Below are positions 24,731-34,300 of a DNA stretch of 64,000 nt, one piece after another. The DNA is from Streptomyces sp. MJM8645 (GTDB lineage: Bacteria > Actinomycetota > Actinomycetes > Streptomycetales > Streptomycetaceae): positions 5,760,501-5,824,500 of the forward strand of contig NZ_LJJF01000001.1 of the NCBI RefSeq assembly GCF_001625365.1, in the 5' to 3' direction. Positions within the stretch are counted from its first letter, which is position 1; every line of letters begins with the position of its first letter. The notes below the pieces were generated by a model, which was not told where the DNA came from, ran no database searches, and saw only the letters and a program-made list of their open reading frames with translations. A program made the translations under genes and the position numbers.

Positions 24731-24898
24731 TGAGGAGTCGTGAGAAATGGAGTCATTTCGATGACATCACCCCAGGTGGGCGAGGTGTCCGAGATGCGAA
24801 GAGGGCCCCCGATCGCGTGCGCGAAGGGGCCCGGATGGTCGTGAATTAAGAAGTGATGTGCCGTCAATTACCGTGCGGGCTTTCCGCCGAAAACCGCC

Positions 24899-24930
24899 GA
24901 CGGCGGGACACCCGGAGGTGCCCCGCCGTC
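24899..24930 (-). terminator. Hairpin terminator of the protease operon
   Basis: A 9-bp perfect stem (24899-24907 with 24922-24930) continues, after one mismatch, into a 4-bp inner stem. On the minus strand it is followed by a TTTT run. It lies 38 bp past the stop at 24969. Confidence 0.8.
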
Positions 24931-24968
24931 AGCGCCGTTCGCAGTGTGGAAGCCGAACGGCGGTGCCG

Positions 24969-25820
24969 TCAGGCGGTGCTGCGGCCCGCCCGGCGGCGGC
25001 GCAGCAGGGCGGTGGCGAGTCCGAGGGCGGCGAGGAGGGTGCCCGCCCCGGTGAGCAGGGCGGTGGTCGGGGTGGAGTCGCCGGCCGGTGCCGCGACGGG
25101 GGCCGTTCCCCGGTCGAAGCCGCCGAGCAGGTGCGCCTTGGCGTAGTCGGTGCCGGGCAGCTTGTCGGCGTACCGGTCGTGGACCACCTGCTGGTACTGG
25201 GCGAGGGTGATGCCCGCGTCGCCCACGGACCGGACCGCGTCCGGGTTGAGCGGCCGTACCTGGCCGTCGACCAGGGCGTACCAGGCCCGGATCTGCGGTT
25301 CCTCGAAGGCGACGGCGCCCCGGCCCAGTGCTGCCGCGGCGGCGGCGTGGTCGGTCTCGTCGCTGCCGGAGGCTATGTTGATCTCGGCCCAGGACCCGCT
25401 GTTGTGCGGGTCGGGGGCCGTCCACACCGAGGCCTTGCGGCCGTCGGCCGCGTCGGCCTCGGTCGCCATGAACGCGAACTTCGCGACCGGCGCCCCGGCG
25501 GAGGCCGCCGCGACGAAGTCCGGGTTGAGGTAGTACACGGGCACGGTGTCGCCGACCACCCGGGCCGGGGCGGCGGCCTGCGCCTGGCGGGCGTCGGAGG
25601 AGCCCTGACCGGAGCCGTGGGCGAAGAACCCGCCGAGGGTCTGCACGACGGGGGCGGCCTTCGCCGCCGCGGCGGCCGCGGTGACGTCGGCCGCGGACGG
25701 GGCGGACGGGACGCCGGCGGCCGCGGCCGGGGTGGCGGCGAGGGCGGGGGCGGCGGCGAGCAGTCCGCTGCCGGCCAGGGCGATGGCGGCGAGGGCGCGC
25801 GGGGCGCGGAAGTGCGTCAT
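24969..25820 (-). CDS. Secreted, C-terminally membrane-anchored protein of unknown function
   Basis: 283 residues. An N-terminal signal peptide (ALAAIALAGSGLLAAAPALA) precedes an Ala-rich spacer and a mixed alpha/beta domain of about 185 residues (VVGDTVPVYYLNPDFVAAAS, FAFMATEADAADGRKASVW, IRAWYALVDGQVRPLNPDAV). The end is a hydrophobic helix (LLTGAGTLLAALGLATALLRRRR) with a positive tail and no LPxTG-type sorting motif, so it should be a single-pass anchored surface protein. The gene starts 4 bp after the stop of the papain-like protease gene, so they form an operon and it may be the protease's substrate, inhibitor or partner. No family recognised. Confidence 0.82.
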   Translation of the reverse strand: MTHFRAPRALAAIALAGSGLLAAAPALAATPAAAAGVPSAPSAADVTAAAAAAKAAPVVQTLGGFFAHGSGQGSSDARQAQAAAPARVVGDTVPVYYLNPDFVAAASAGAPVAKFAFMATEADAADGRKASVWTAPDPHNSGSWAEINIASGSDETDHAAAAAALGRGAVAFEEPQIRAWYALVDGQVRPLNPDAVRSVGDAGITLAQYQQVVHDRYADKLPGTDYAKAHLLGGFDRGTAPVAAPAGDSTPTTALLTGAGTLLAALGLATALLRRRRAGRSTA

Positions 25821-25824
25821 CGTG

Positions 25825-26442
25825 TCACGCCCCGATCCGGTACAGCGAGTCGTTCCAGTTGAACTGGCCGTTGTAGCCGGCGTAGTAGCTGTACGACGCC
25901 AGGTTGTAGCGGTTGCTGCTGGGCCACGGGTCGCCCCAGTAGATGGACTTGTTGCTCTGGTCGTAGCCGTAGATGACCTGGGCGTGCCCGCCGCCGGCCA
26001 GCCAGGAGATGCCGGTCTCGATCGGCCGGCCCGCGTTGATCTCGCTGACGATGGTGTTGAAGGACAGGGCGCCGGTCTCCTGACCGGGGGACACCCCGAG
26101 TGCGGAGAGCGCGTTCTGCACCCAGGAGAGCTGGCCGGGCTGGTTGGGGCACTGGTACGAGGTGTCCTGGCCGTAGGCGAGGTCGCAGAACGAGTTCTGG
26201 TCGGTGCCGTGGCCGAGGAAGGTGGCGATGGTGTTGCCGGAGGCGGCCCAGCACCACTGGTCCTGCTCCTGCGCCTGCATGGAGATGTTGAGCCGGGAAC
26301 TGGCGGCGAAGGTCTGGGAACTGCCGGCGGCGGCCTGGGGGGAGGCCGCGGCGGTGCCGGCGCCGGTGGTCACGACGGCGGCCAGCATGCACAGCGCGGC
26401 CAGTGCGGCGCGCAGGGACGACCCACGGATGGGTCCGCTCAT
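25825..26442 (-). CDS. Secreted papain-like cysteine protease (C39/C70 type)
   Basis: 205 residues; ATG 26442 chosen with GGAG upstream. A signal peptide (about 1-34, ending AAAS) precedes a compact papain-like domain. The catalytic Cys is Cys64 in QDQWCWAASG, the His lies in GGHAQVIYGYD and the third residue in IYWGDPW. The QWCWAA signature is shared by C70 (AvrRpt2-like) and related bacterial papain-like families. It should be an active secreted peptidase. No propeptide of normal length is seen, so the partner encoded directly downstream might supply inhibition or anchoring. Confidence 0.88.
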   Translation of the reverse strand: MSGPIRGSSLRAALAALCMLAAVVTTGAGTAAASPQAAAGSSQTFAASSRLNISMQAQEQDQWCWAASGNTIATFLGHGTDQNSFCDLAYGQDTSYQCPNQPGQLSWVQNALSALGVSPGQETGALSFNTIVSEINAGRPIETGISWLAGGGHAQVIYGYDQSNKSIYWGDPWPSSNRYNLASYSYYAGYNGQFNWNDSLYRIGA

Positions 26443-26888
26443 GGGGGAACTCCTTCGTGCGGGGGCACGGGCGGCTCCGTGTGCACCCGGCGCCGCCCTG
26501 GGGTGTGCCTTGTGTGGGGGTGAGCTGTGTGGGGGATTGCCGCGCGGCCGACGCGGCGGGCCCGGACCGGGGTTGCTAGGAAGCGTAGGCAGCAGGCCGG
26601 GCCGCTCCCAGACCCCCGGGAGGGGAGCGGGCGGTGCTGTGAACGGGGCTGTGAAGAGGGGTGGTGCGGCGGAGGTGCTGCGCCGCAGACGGGTGGCCGG
26701 GAGCGGGGCTCCCGGATATGGACGCGGCCGGGGTAAGCCGGTAATTTCACAGCGCGCCGCGTCCCCCCGTACCGCGTCCCCCGCCCTCCGTACCGCCGCC
26801 GTCCGCACCCTTCGCCCCCCGCACCGCCGCCGTGTCCCCTCGGCCCCGCCGCCGCGCGCCGGCCGGGCCAGTAGCCCCGGGAGCCCCG
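26443..26888. other. Divergent promoter region, no gene seen
   Basis: 446 bp between the protease operon (minus) and the HTH gene (plus). Mostly GC-rich, with a short AT-richer stretch near 26735-26750. I see no supported reading frame or clear palindrome. Confidence 0.5.
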
Positions 26889-27848
26889 ATGGCCAGTCGT
26901 CAGGAACCGCCGCCCGGTGCTGCCCCGGAGAGCGCCGCCGTGCTGGCCGCGCTGCGGAGCGGGCCCTTCGGCCTCGCGCTGCGCACCGCGATCGAGGCCC
27001 GCGGGCTGCCGCTGGAGCGGCTGCGCAGCCGGCTGGCCGAGCGCGGACTGCGGATCGCCGTCACGACCCTGAGCTACTGGCAGCGCGGGCTGCGCCGGCC
27101 GGAGCGCCCGGAGTCGTTACGGGTGGTGGCCGCGCTGGAGGAGATCCTCGGGTTGCCGGCGCACGCGCTCACCGCCCTGCTGGGTGCGCCGCGGCCGCGC
27201 GGCGGGGCGGACCGCGACGGCGCCGGGCCCCGCCCGTACCCGCAGATGGTGCGCACCCCCGGTGATCTGGGCGGGCTGCTCGCGGATCTGGACAGCCCGG
27301 CGGCGGGGAAGCTCCAGGTGGTCACCGAGTACGCGACGGTGACGGTCGGGCCGCGTCGTGAACTGGCGGCGCTCAGTTCGATGGTGGCGGTCCGGGCCCG
27401 TCAGGACGGGGTCGACCGGGCGCTGCTGATCTACGACTGCGACGAGGGGGTGGACGAGGGGGCCGTCGAGATCGTGGCGGGGGACAGCTGCCGGCTGGGC
27501 CGGGTGCGCCGGGATCCGGTGGCCCGGGTGGTGCTCGCGGAGCTGCTGTTCGACCGCTCGCTGCACTGCTCCGAGACCCAGGTGTTCTCCTTCGAGGTGC
27601 GCCCGCACAGCGCGGCCGAGTGCTGCCGCTACCGTGCGGCCTTCCGCTTCCCGGCGGACCACTACGTCCTGCGGGTGCGCTTCGATCCGGGCGAACTCCC
27701 GGTGCAGTGCCAGTGGTTCACGGCCAGTGACTCGGAGGGTCCGGACGACAGCCTGGCCGACCTCACCCTGGACAGCCACCACCTGGCGCACGTGGTGGCG
27801 ACCGCGCTGGGGCCCGGGGTCGCGGGCATCCGCTGGGCGTGGACCTGA
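26889..27848 (+). CDS. HTH-domain protein containing a TTA codon
   Basis: 319 residues from ATG 26889. Residues 20-95 resemble an XRE-like helix-turn-helix (LRTAIEARGLPLERLRSRLA, AVTTLSYWQRGLRRPERPES, VAALEEILGLPAHALTALL). The remainder is a beta-rich domain of unknown type (LLIYDCDEGVDEGAVEIVAG, YVLRVRFDPGELPVQCQWF) with several Cys. Leu77 is encoded by TTA at 27117-27119, the only in-frame TTA I noticed in the window. In streptomycetes TTA makes translation depend on the bldA tRNA and so on developmental timing. It is divergent from the secreted protease operon and could control it. Confidence 0.8.
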   Translation: MASRQEPPPGAAPESAAVLAALRSGPFGLALRTAIEARGLPLERLRSRLAERGLRIAVTTLSYWQRGLRRPERPESLRVVAALEEILGLPAHALTALLGAPRPRGGADRDGAGPRPYPQMVRTPGDLGGLLADLDSPAAGKLQVVTEYATVTVGPRRELAALSSMVAVRARQDGVDRALLIYDCDEGVDEGAVEIVAGDSCRLGRVRRDPVARVVLAELLFDRSLHCSETQVFSFEVRPHSAAECCRYRAAFRFPADHYVLRVRFDPGELPVQCQWFTASDSEGPDDSLADLTLDSHHLAHVVATALGPGVAGIRWAWT

Positions 27849-27896
27849 GGCGTGGGCCTGAGGCGTGGACCTGAGGCGCGGCCCTGCGACCGGGGG

Positions 27897-30800
27897 TCAG
27901 GTCGGTTCGTGCGCGGTGCCGCCGACGAGGGCGCGGGCCTGCGGGGCGGTCATGGGGTGGGCGAAGAGGTAGCCCTGGCCGAGCGGGCAGCCCATGGCGG
28001 CGAGGAGGTCGCGCTGTTCGGGGTGTTCGATGCCTTCGGCGATGACCCGGACGCCGAGGGTGTCGGCGATGCGGGTGATGCCTTCGACGAGGGCGTACTG
28101 CTGCGGGGAGAGGCCGAGGCCGTCGATGAAGGACTTGTCGATCTTGAGGATGGAGATCGGGAACTCGCGCAGGTAGGAGAGCGAGGAGTAGCCGGTGCCG
28201 AAGTCGTCGATGGCGATGCCGACGCCGAGGTCGCCGAGGGTGGCCATGTCGGCGTGGACGCGGTCGTCGCGGCGCATCAGGACGGATTCGGTGAGTTCGA
28301 GGACGAGGGTGTGCGGGTCGATGCCGGAGCTGCGCAGGGCGCCGCGGACGACGTCGACGAAGCCGGCGTCGCGGAACTGGCGGGCGGAGACGTTGACGTT
28401 GACCCGCAGCGGGGGGAGGCCGGCGGCGGCGCGGTCGGCGGAGCTGGCGGCCTGCCAGGCGGCGGCCTCCTGGGCGGCGCGTTCCAGGACCCAGGCGCCG
28501 AGGGGGACGATCTGGCCGCTCTCCTCGGCGAGGGCGATGAACTCGTCGGGCAGCACCATGCCGCGCCGCTGGTGCGGCCAGCGGACGAGCGCCTCGAAGG
28601 CGACCAGGTCACCGGTGCGCAGGTCGACGATCGGCTGGTAGTACAGCTGGAAGGAGGATTCGGCGATCGCCGCGTCCAGGTTCTCGTTCAGCTCGTGCCG
28701 CTCCACCAGCCCGGTCTGGAGGGCGGGCTGGTAGTGGCGCCACTGGCGGCGGCCGGCCGCCTTGGCGGAGTAGAGCGCGAGGTCGGCGTGGGTGAGCAGT
28801 TCGGCCGCGTCCACGCTGTCCTCGGTGGTGGCGACGCCGATGCTGGCCGTCACCCGGACGGCGCCCGCGCTCAGCCTGAACGGTTCTGCGAACACCGTCA
28901 GCACGGTGTCCGCGATGGCGTCCACGTCGGCCGGGCGCAGCGCGTCCTCGACCAGGACGGCGAACTCGTCGCCGCCGAGCCGGGCGGCGGTGTCCGAGCT
29001 GCGCAGTGCGGTGGAGACCCGCAGCGAGACGGCGATCAGCAGTTCGTCGCCGACGGCGTGCCCCTGGGTGTCGTTGACCACCTTGAAGTCGTCGAGGTCG
29101 AGGAAGAGCACCCCGGTGACGGCGCCGCTGCGCTCGCCGCGGGACAGCGCGTGGCCGACCCGGTCCAGGAACAGCACCCGGTTGGCGAGGCCGGTGAGGG
29201 AGTCGTGGAAGGCCCGGTGGGTGAGTTCGCGCTCCATCTGGCGTTGCTCGGTGACGTCGCGCAGGGTGAGCACCAGGCCGCCGACCGTCGGGTCGGCGCG
29301 CAGGTCGTTGAAGCGGACCTCGGCCTCGATCGGGGTCCGGTCCTGCCGCAGCAGCCGCCAGTGCTCACGGGGCTGCTCGCGCAGCGGTTCGCGCGGCGGC
29401 GAGTGCGGCGGGGAGTGCAGCGGTTCGCGCGGCGGCGAGTGCGGCGGCGAGTGCTCCGGCGCGTGTGCCGGGGCGGCGTGCGCCGGGGCGGCGTCCACCG
29501 GGCCGCGCATCCGGGCCAGCGCCTTGCCGACGGCCCGGCTGTCCTCGGGCGGGACGAGCTCGGTGAGCAGGGTGCCGTCCAGGCTGGGGTAGCCGAGGAC
29601 CCGTTCGGCGGAGGAGGAGGCGTAGCGGACGCCGTCGTCGGCGTCCAGGATCAGGATGACGTCGCTGGCGTTCTGCACCAGGGTGCGGAAGTACAGCTCG
29701 CTGTTGCGGCGGTTGACCTCCTGGCTCAGCACGACCCGTTCGACGGCCAGCGCGGCCTGCGCGGCCAGGATCTCCAGCGAGCCCCACAGGCTGGTGAGCT
29801 CCTGCGCGGTGCCGGTGACGATGAGCGCGCCGATCAGCGGGTCGCCGGAGGGGCGCTCGTCGAGGGTGAGCGGGCACAGCAGGGCGGAGGGCATGCCGTC
29901 GAGGCGGGCGGCGAGGTCGCTGCCGATGTCCTCGACGGGCAGCAGCCGGGTCTCCCGGTAGGCGGCGAGGGCGAGCGCCTCGTCGGAGTCGGTGACGGGG
30001 CCGAGGTGGTGCTGGGCGGCGCCGCGTTCGGCGTGCCGCACGTGCAGGACGCCGGCCTCGGTGACGGCGAGCAGGGCGACGTGCCCGGGCTCGGTGGGCA
30101 TCAGGGTGGAGGCGGTGGCCTGGACGGCGTCCGCGACCTCCTCGACGGTGACGGCCGCGGTGAGTCTGGCGCCGGCCTCGCGCAGGGCCCGCTCGCGGGC
30201 GATCGCCTGCCGGCGGGCGACCACGACGACCGCCAGCCGGGCCAGCACCAGCAGGTACAGGAGGGCGGAGAAGGCGCCGATCACGCCGGCGTTGCTGGTG
30301 TTGCCGTTCAGCGACTCGATGATCAGGATCGCCGGGGCGATCAGCGAGGCCAGGGTGAGCAGGGCGAGGCGGCCGGCGCTCAGGTCGGGCTGCTGGGTGG
30401 GGACGGGTCTGGTCAGCTCGACCATGGACGGGTGCAGCGCGGCCGCGCCCCAGGCGGTGTAGAAGGCGGCCCAGCCGAAGTCGACGGGGGTGCCGATGTG
30501 CCAGTTGCCGTGCAGCTGGATCAGCCCGTACAGGGTGTCCGAGACCAGCATGCCGGCGGTGCCGACGGTGAGCAGTTGCAGCGCCCGGCTGGTGCCGCCG
30601 CGCGGGGTCAGCAGTCGCAGCAGCAGGGCGAGGACGACCACGTCGCCGAGCGGGTAGCCGATCGAGACGGCCTTCTGGAACCAGGAGAGGTCGGGGTTGC
30701 GGGCGTACGGGAGGATCAGGTAGATCCAGGCGAGCAGCGCCAGGCCCATGGTGAGGATCAGCGCGTCGAGCAGGCCGGCGCGGTCCTGACGGGCCGTGCG

Positions 30801-31145
30801 CCAGCGGATGAAGCCGAGCACGCCGGCCGCGTACAGCACGAACTCGGCCAGGTAGAAGCCGTCGGCGACGGACGGGAACGGGTTGTGGAGGTGCAGGAAC
30901 TGGGTCTGGACGACCTGGACGACCTCGCCCGCGGTGAAGCTCAGGTTGGCGAGCGCCAGCACGTACCAGAACAGCGCGTGCGCGGGGCGGTTGAGGCGGA
31001 CGCCGGCCACGATGGCCGCGCTGCTGCCGAGTCCGATGCCCGTCCACCAGATGATCCGCTGCGAGGGGTTGATGTAGTAGACGCCGGTGAACAGCACCAT
31101 CCACAGCAGGTAACAGACCATCAGGCGTTGTCGCCGACGTGTCAA
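27897..31145 (-). CDS. Membrane GAF-PAS-GGDEF-EAL cyclic di-GMP enzyme
   Basis: 1,082 residues. TTG 31145 chosen because GGAGGAGG lies 7 bp upstream and it directly precedes the first membrane helix. About residues 1-315 form eight or nine transmembrane helices, then GAF (about 330-470), PAS (about 478-630, interrupted by a His/Pro-rich linker with HSPP repeats), GGDEF (about 638-808) and EAL (about 818-1072). GGDEF is intact (LGGDEFAVL) and preceded by the inhibitory RxxD site (RSSD) at the usual spacing. EAL motifs are intact (FEALVRWP, DDFGTGYSSL, AEGIEH, QGYLF). The enzyme could make or degrade c-di-GMP, which controls development via BldD in streptomycetes. Divergent from the NRPS gene. 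Confidence 0.93.
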   Translation of the reverse strand: MTRRRQRLMVCYLLWMVLFTGVYYINPSQRIIWWTGIGLGSSAAIVAGVRLNRPAHALFWYVLALANLSFTAGEVVQVVQTQFLHLHNPFPSVADGFYLAEFVLYAAGVLGFIRWRTARQDRAGLLDALILTMGLALLAWIYLILPYARNPDLSWFQKAVSIGYPLGDVVVLALLLRLLTPRGGTSRALQLLTVGTAGMLVSDTLYGLIQLHGNWHIGTPVDFGWAAFYTAWGAAALHPSMVELTRPVPTQQPDLSAGRLALLTLASLIAPAILIIESLNGNTSNAGVIGAFSALLYLLVLARLAVVVVARRQAIARERALREAGARLTAAVTVEEVADAVQATASTLMPTEPGHVALLAVTEAGVLHVRHAERGAAQHHLGPVTDSDEALALAAYRETRLLPVEDIGSDLAARLDGMPSALLCPLTLDERPSGDPLIGALIVTGTAQELTSLWGSLEILAAQAALAVERVVLSQEVNRRNSELYFRTLVQNASDVILILDADDGVRYASSSAERVLGYPSLDGTLLTELVPPEDSRAVGKALARMRGPVDAAPAHAAPAHAPEHSPPHSPPREPLHSPPHSPPREPLREQPREHWRLLRQDRTPIEAEVRFNDLRADPTVGGLVLTLRDVTEQRQMERELTHRAFHDSLTGLANRVLFLDRVGHALSRGERSGAVTGVLFLDLDDFKVVNDTQGHAVGDELLIAVSLRVSTALRSSDTAARLGGDEFAVLVEDALRPADVDAIADTVLTVFAEPFRLSAGAVRVTASIGVATTEDSVDAAELLTHADLALYSAKAAGRRQWRHYQPALQTGLVERHELNENLDAAIAESSFQLYYQPIVDLRTGDLVAFEALVRWPHQRRGMVLPDEFIALAEESGQIVPLGAWVLERAAQEAAAWQAASSADRAAAGLPPLRVNVNVSARQFRDAGFVDVVRGALRSSGIDPHTLVLELTESVLMRRDDRVHADMATLGDLGVGIAIDDFGTGYSSLSYLREFPISILKIDKSFIDGLGLSPQQYALVEGITRIADTLGVRVIAEGIEHPEQRDLLAAMGCPLGQGYLFAHPMTAPQARALVGGTAHEPT

Positions 31146-31368
31146 CGGGGCTACCTCCTCCGCGTCGCCACCCGGCCGGTGGGACGGGGGAGTTCGGGCG
31201 AGGACGGGTCTCGGCGGTCGCGGGGTCGTCTCGTCCCGGGCTGACGGGCACACGGCAGCGTCGCGTCCGGTCGGGTTGCGATCGGACGTTCGTCCTGTGC
31301 CCTGAGTGCGTATAGTCGGAAATGTCGCACCTCCCAGGAAACTGCCGCCACAGCACGAGGTCAAGCCG

Positions 31369-34300
31369 GTGGACGACGCAGCAGACAGCGCACAGGGCGT
31401 ACGAACGGATGTGAACTCCGGGCGTCACGCCGTGGTTCGCAACGACAGCGGTCAGTACGCGATCTGGCCTGGCGACTTGACCGTGCCGGGCGGCTGGCAC
31501 CTGGTGTATGGGCCGGCCGGCCGCGACGACTGCCGGGCCCACGTGGCCCGCGAATGGCGCCCGCCCGGGCTCGGCTTCGCCGGGCTCGGCTCCCCCGGGG
31601 AGCGCGGCCGCGGGCGGGCCGCGGGCGGCGGCGGCACCGTGCACGGACTGCTGCGCTCCCGCGCCGCGCAGCACCCGGACGCGGTCGCCGTCGCCGCAGA
31701 CGACGCCACGCTGAGCTACCGCGAACTGGACCGGCGCAGCGACCGCCTGGCGCGGGCGCTGCGGGCCCGCGGGGTCGGCCCCGAGGAGGTGGTGCCGGTC
31801 TGCCTCGAACGCGGCGCGGGCCTGGTCGTCGCCTGGCTCGGCGTACTGAAGGCGGGCGCGGCGCTGCTGCCGCTGGACCCGGCGTACCCGGCGCGGCGCC
31901 TGGCCCGGCTGGTCGAGGACAGCGGGGCGCGGGTGGCGGTCACCGAGGGCGGGGCGCTGCCGGGCGTCGAGCCGCTGCCGGTGGACGGCGTGGACGGCGT
32001 GGACGGTGCGGGCGGGCCCGACGGCGCCGGTGAGCCCGACGGTGCCGGGCCCGACGACCTCGCCTACCTGATCTACACCTCCGGCACCACCGGCACCCCC
32101 AAGGGCGTCCCCGTCACCCACCGCGCCCTGGTGTTCACCCTCGACCGGGTCGTCCACGCCTACGGCCTCGCCCCCGGCGAACGCGTGCTGCAACTCGCCG
32201 CGCTCGGCTTCGACACCGCACTGGAGCAGGTCTTCGCGACCCTGCTCGCCGGGGCCACCCTCGTCCTCGGCGGCGGCCGCACCTGGGCGCCCACCGAACT
32301 CGTCCACCGGATGCGCGGACTCGGCCTCGCCGTCGCCGACCTCACCCCCGCCTACTGGCACCACGTGCTCACGCTGCTCCCGTCCGGCGGGCCCGGCCCG
32401 GAGGGGCTGCGGCTGGTCGTCGTCGGCGGGGACGTCGTGCACGCCGACGACTGCCGCAGCTGCCTGGACCGGCTGCCCGGCGTCCGGCTGGTCAACGCCT
32501 ACGGGGTCACCGAGGCCGCCGTCACCTCCACGCTCTGCGAGGTCACCCCCGCCCTGCTGGACGCCGGCGGCCCGGGCGGCCCGGCCGCGCCGGTGCCGAT
32601 CGGCCGACCGCTGCCCGGCGTGCGGGTGCACGTCCTGGACGCCCGGCTGTCCCCCGTACGGCCCGGCGAGAGGGGCGAGATCCACCTCGGCGGGCCCGGC
32701 CTCGCCCGGGGCTACTGGCGCGCCCCCGTGGCGACCGCCGAGGCCTTCGTCCCCGACCCGTACGCGCCGGTGCCCGGCGAGCGGATGTACCGCACCGGCG
32801 ACGCCGGGCGCTGGCGGGCCGACGGGCAGCTGGAGATCCTCGGCCGCTTCGACGACCAGGTGAAGGTGCTCGGCCACCGCGTCGACCCCGCCGAGATCGA
32901 GGCCGCCCTCGCCGCCCACCCCGACGTCCGGCAGGCCCGGGTCGCCGCCGACGGCGGCGACCCCGACGGCGGCCGCGCGCTCACCGCCTACTACACGCTC
33001 GCCGACCACGCCGACGCCGCGGCCGGTGCCGGGGCCCGCCGCGACCGGCTCCGCGCCTACCTGGCCGAACGGCTGCCGGAGTACATGCTCCCGGCCGCCT
33101 TCGTGGCGCTGGACCGCATGCCGCTCACCCCGGCCGGAAAGGTCGATCGCCGCCGGCTGCCGCACGCCGAGCCGCGCACCCCGGGCCGGGCCGACGCGGG
33201 CGGCACCGGGGCGGCGGGCGGCGGGGGAGCCGGCGAGGACGCCATCGGGCAGCTGTGGGCCGAACTGCTCGGCGTCGAGGACGTCGGCCCCGCCGACGAC
33301 TTCTTCGCGCTCGGCGGCAACTCGCTGCTGGCCATGGAGATGCTCGCCCGCGCCCGGATCATGCTCGGCCTCGACGTCACCCGCGTCCGCGCCCTCACCC
33401 GCGCCCTGCTGCGCGACGCCACCCTGCGCGCCTTCGCGGCCGCCGTCCAGGCCGCCCGCACCGCCCGCGCCGGCCCCAGCCCCGGCCCCGGCGAGGCCGC
33501 CGTCGACTGGGCCGCCGAGGCCCGGCTCGCCCACCCCGTCCAGCAGTCCTGGAGCCCGGCGCCCAGCCGCGCCGAACCCGCCGAGATCCTGCTCACCGGC
33601 GCCACCGGCTTCTGCGGCGCCCACCTGCTGCACACCCTGCTCGCCACCACCCGGGCCCGGATCCACTGCCTGGTCCGCGCCCCCGACGAGGAGCACGCGC
33701 TGGAACGCCTGCGCGCCGCCCAGCAGCGCTTCCTGCGGCACGACCTCACCGACACCCGGGTGGTGCCGCTGGTCGGCGACCTCGCCGCACCCCGACTCGG
33801 ACTGACGCAGCGTCAGTTCGACGGGCTGGCCGGGAGTCTGGACGCAGTCCACCACCTCGGCGGGCAGGTCAACTTCCTCTACCCGTACCACCAGCTGCGC
33901 GCGCCCAACGTCGGCGGCACCCGCGAGATCATCCGCCTCGCCGGGCTCAGTCGGGGCGTACCCGTGCACTACCTGTCCACCCTCGCCGTGCTGGCCGGCT
34001 TCGGCGCGGCCGGCGTCCGCGAGGTCACCGAACGGACCCCGCTCGCCCACCCCGACCGGCTCGGCGTCGGCTACGTCGAGAGCAAGTGGGTCGCCGAACA
34101 AGTGCTGCACGAGGCGGCCGCCGCCGGGCTCCCGGTCACCGTGCTGCGCACCAACGACGTCACCGGCGACCTCGCCACCGGCGTGATGAACACCGGCACC
34201 GAGATCTGCGCGCTCATCGCGTACCTGGCGGACAGCGGCACCTGCCCGGACGTGCTGCTGCCGCTCGACTTCGTCCCGGCCGACCGCTTCGCGCGCGCCG

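Larger units (their letters stand above)
24605..24968. other. Promoter region of RHS gene and 3' region of the next operon
   Basis: 364 bp without a gene. The part next to the RHS start (24640-24780) is AT-rich and holds the inverted repeat at 24711-24730, the likely control region. The rest carries a weak GC hairpin (arms 24803-24809 and 24826-24832) and the terminator at 24899-24930. Confidence 0.6.

Noticed and set aside
27852..31244. Plus-strand frame of about 1,130 codons opposite the GGDEF-EAL gene
   Set aside because: Translation is compositionally biased (Gly/Val/Glu/Asp) and has no motifs; it mirrors the real minus-strand gene.
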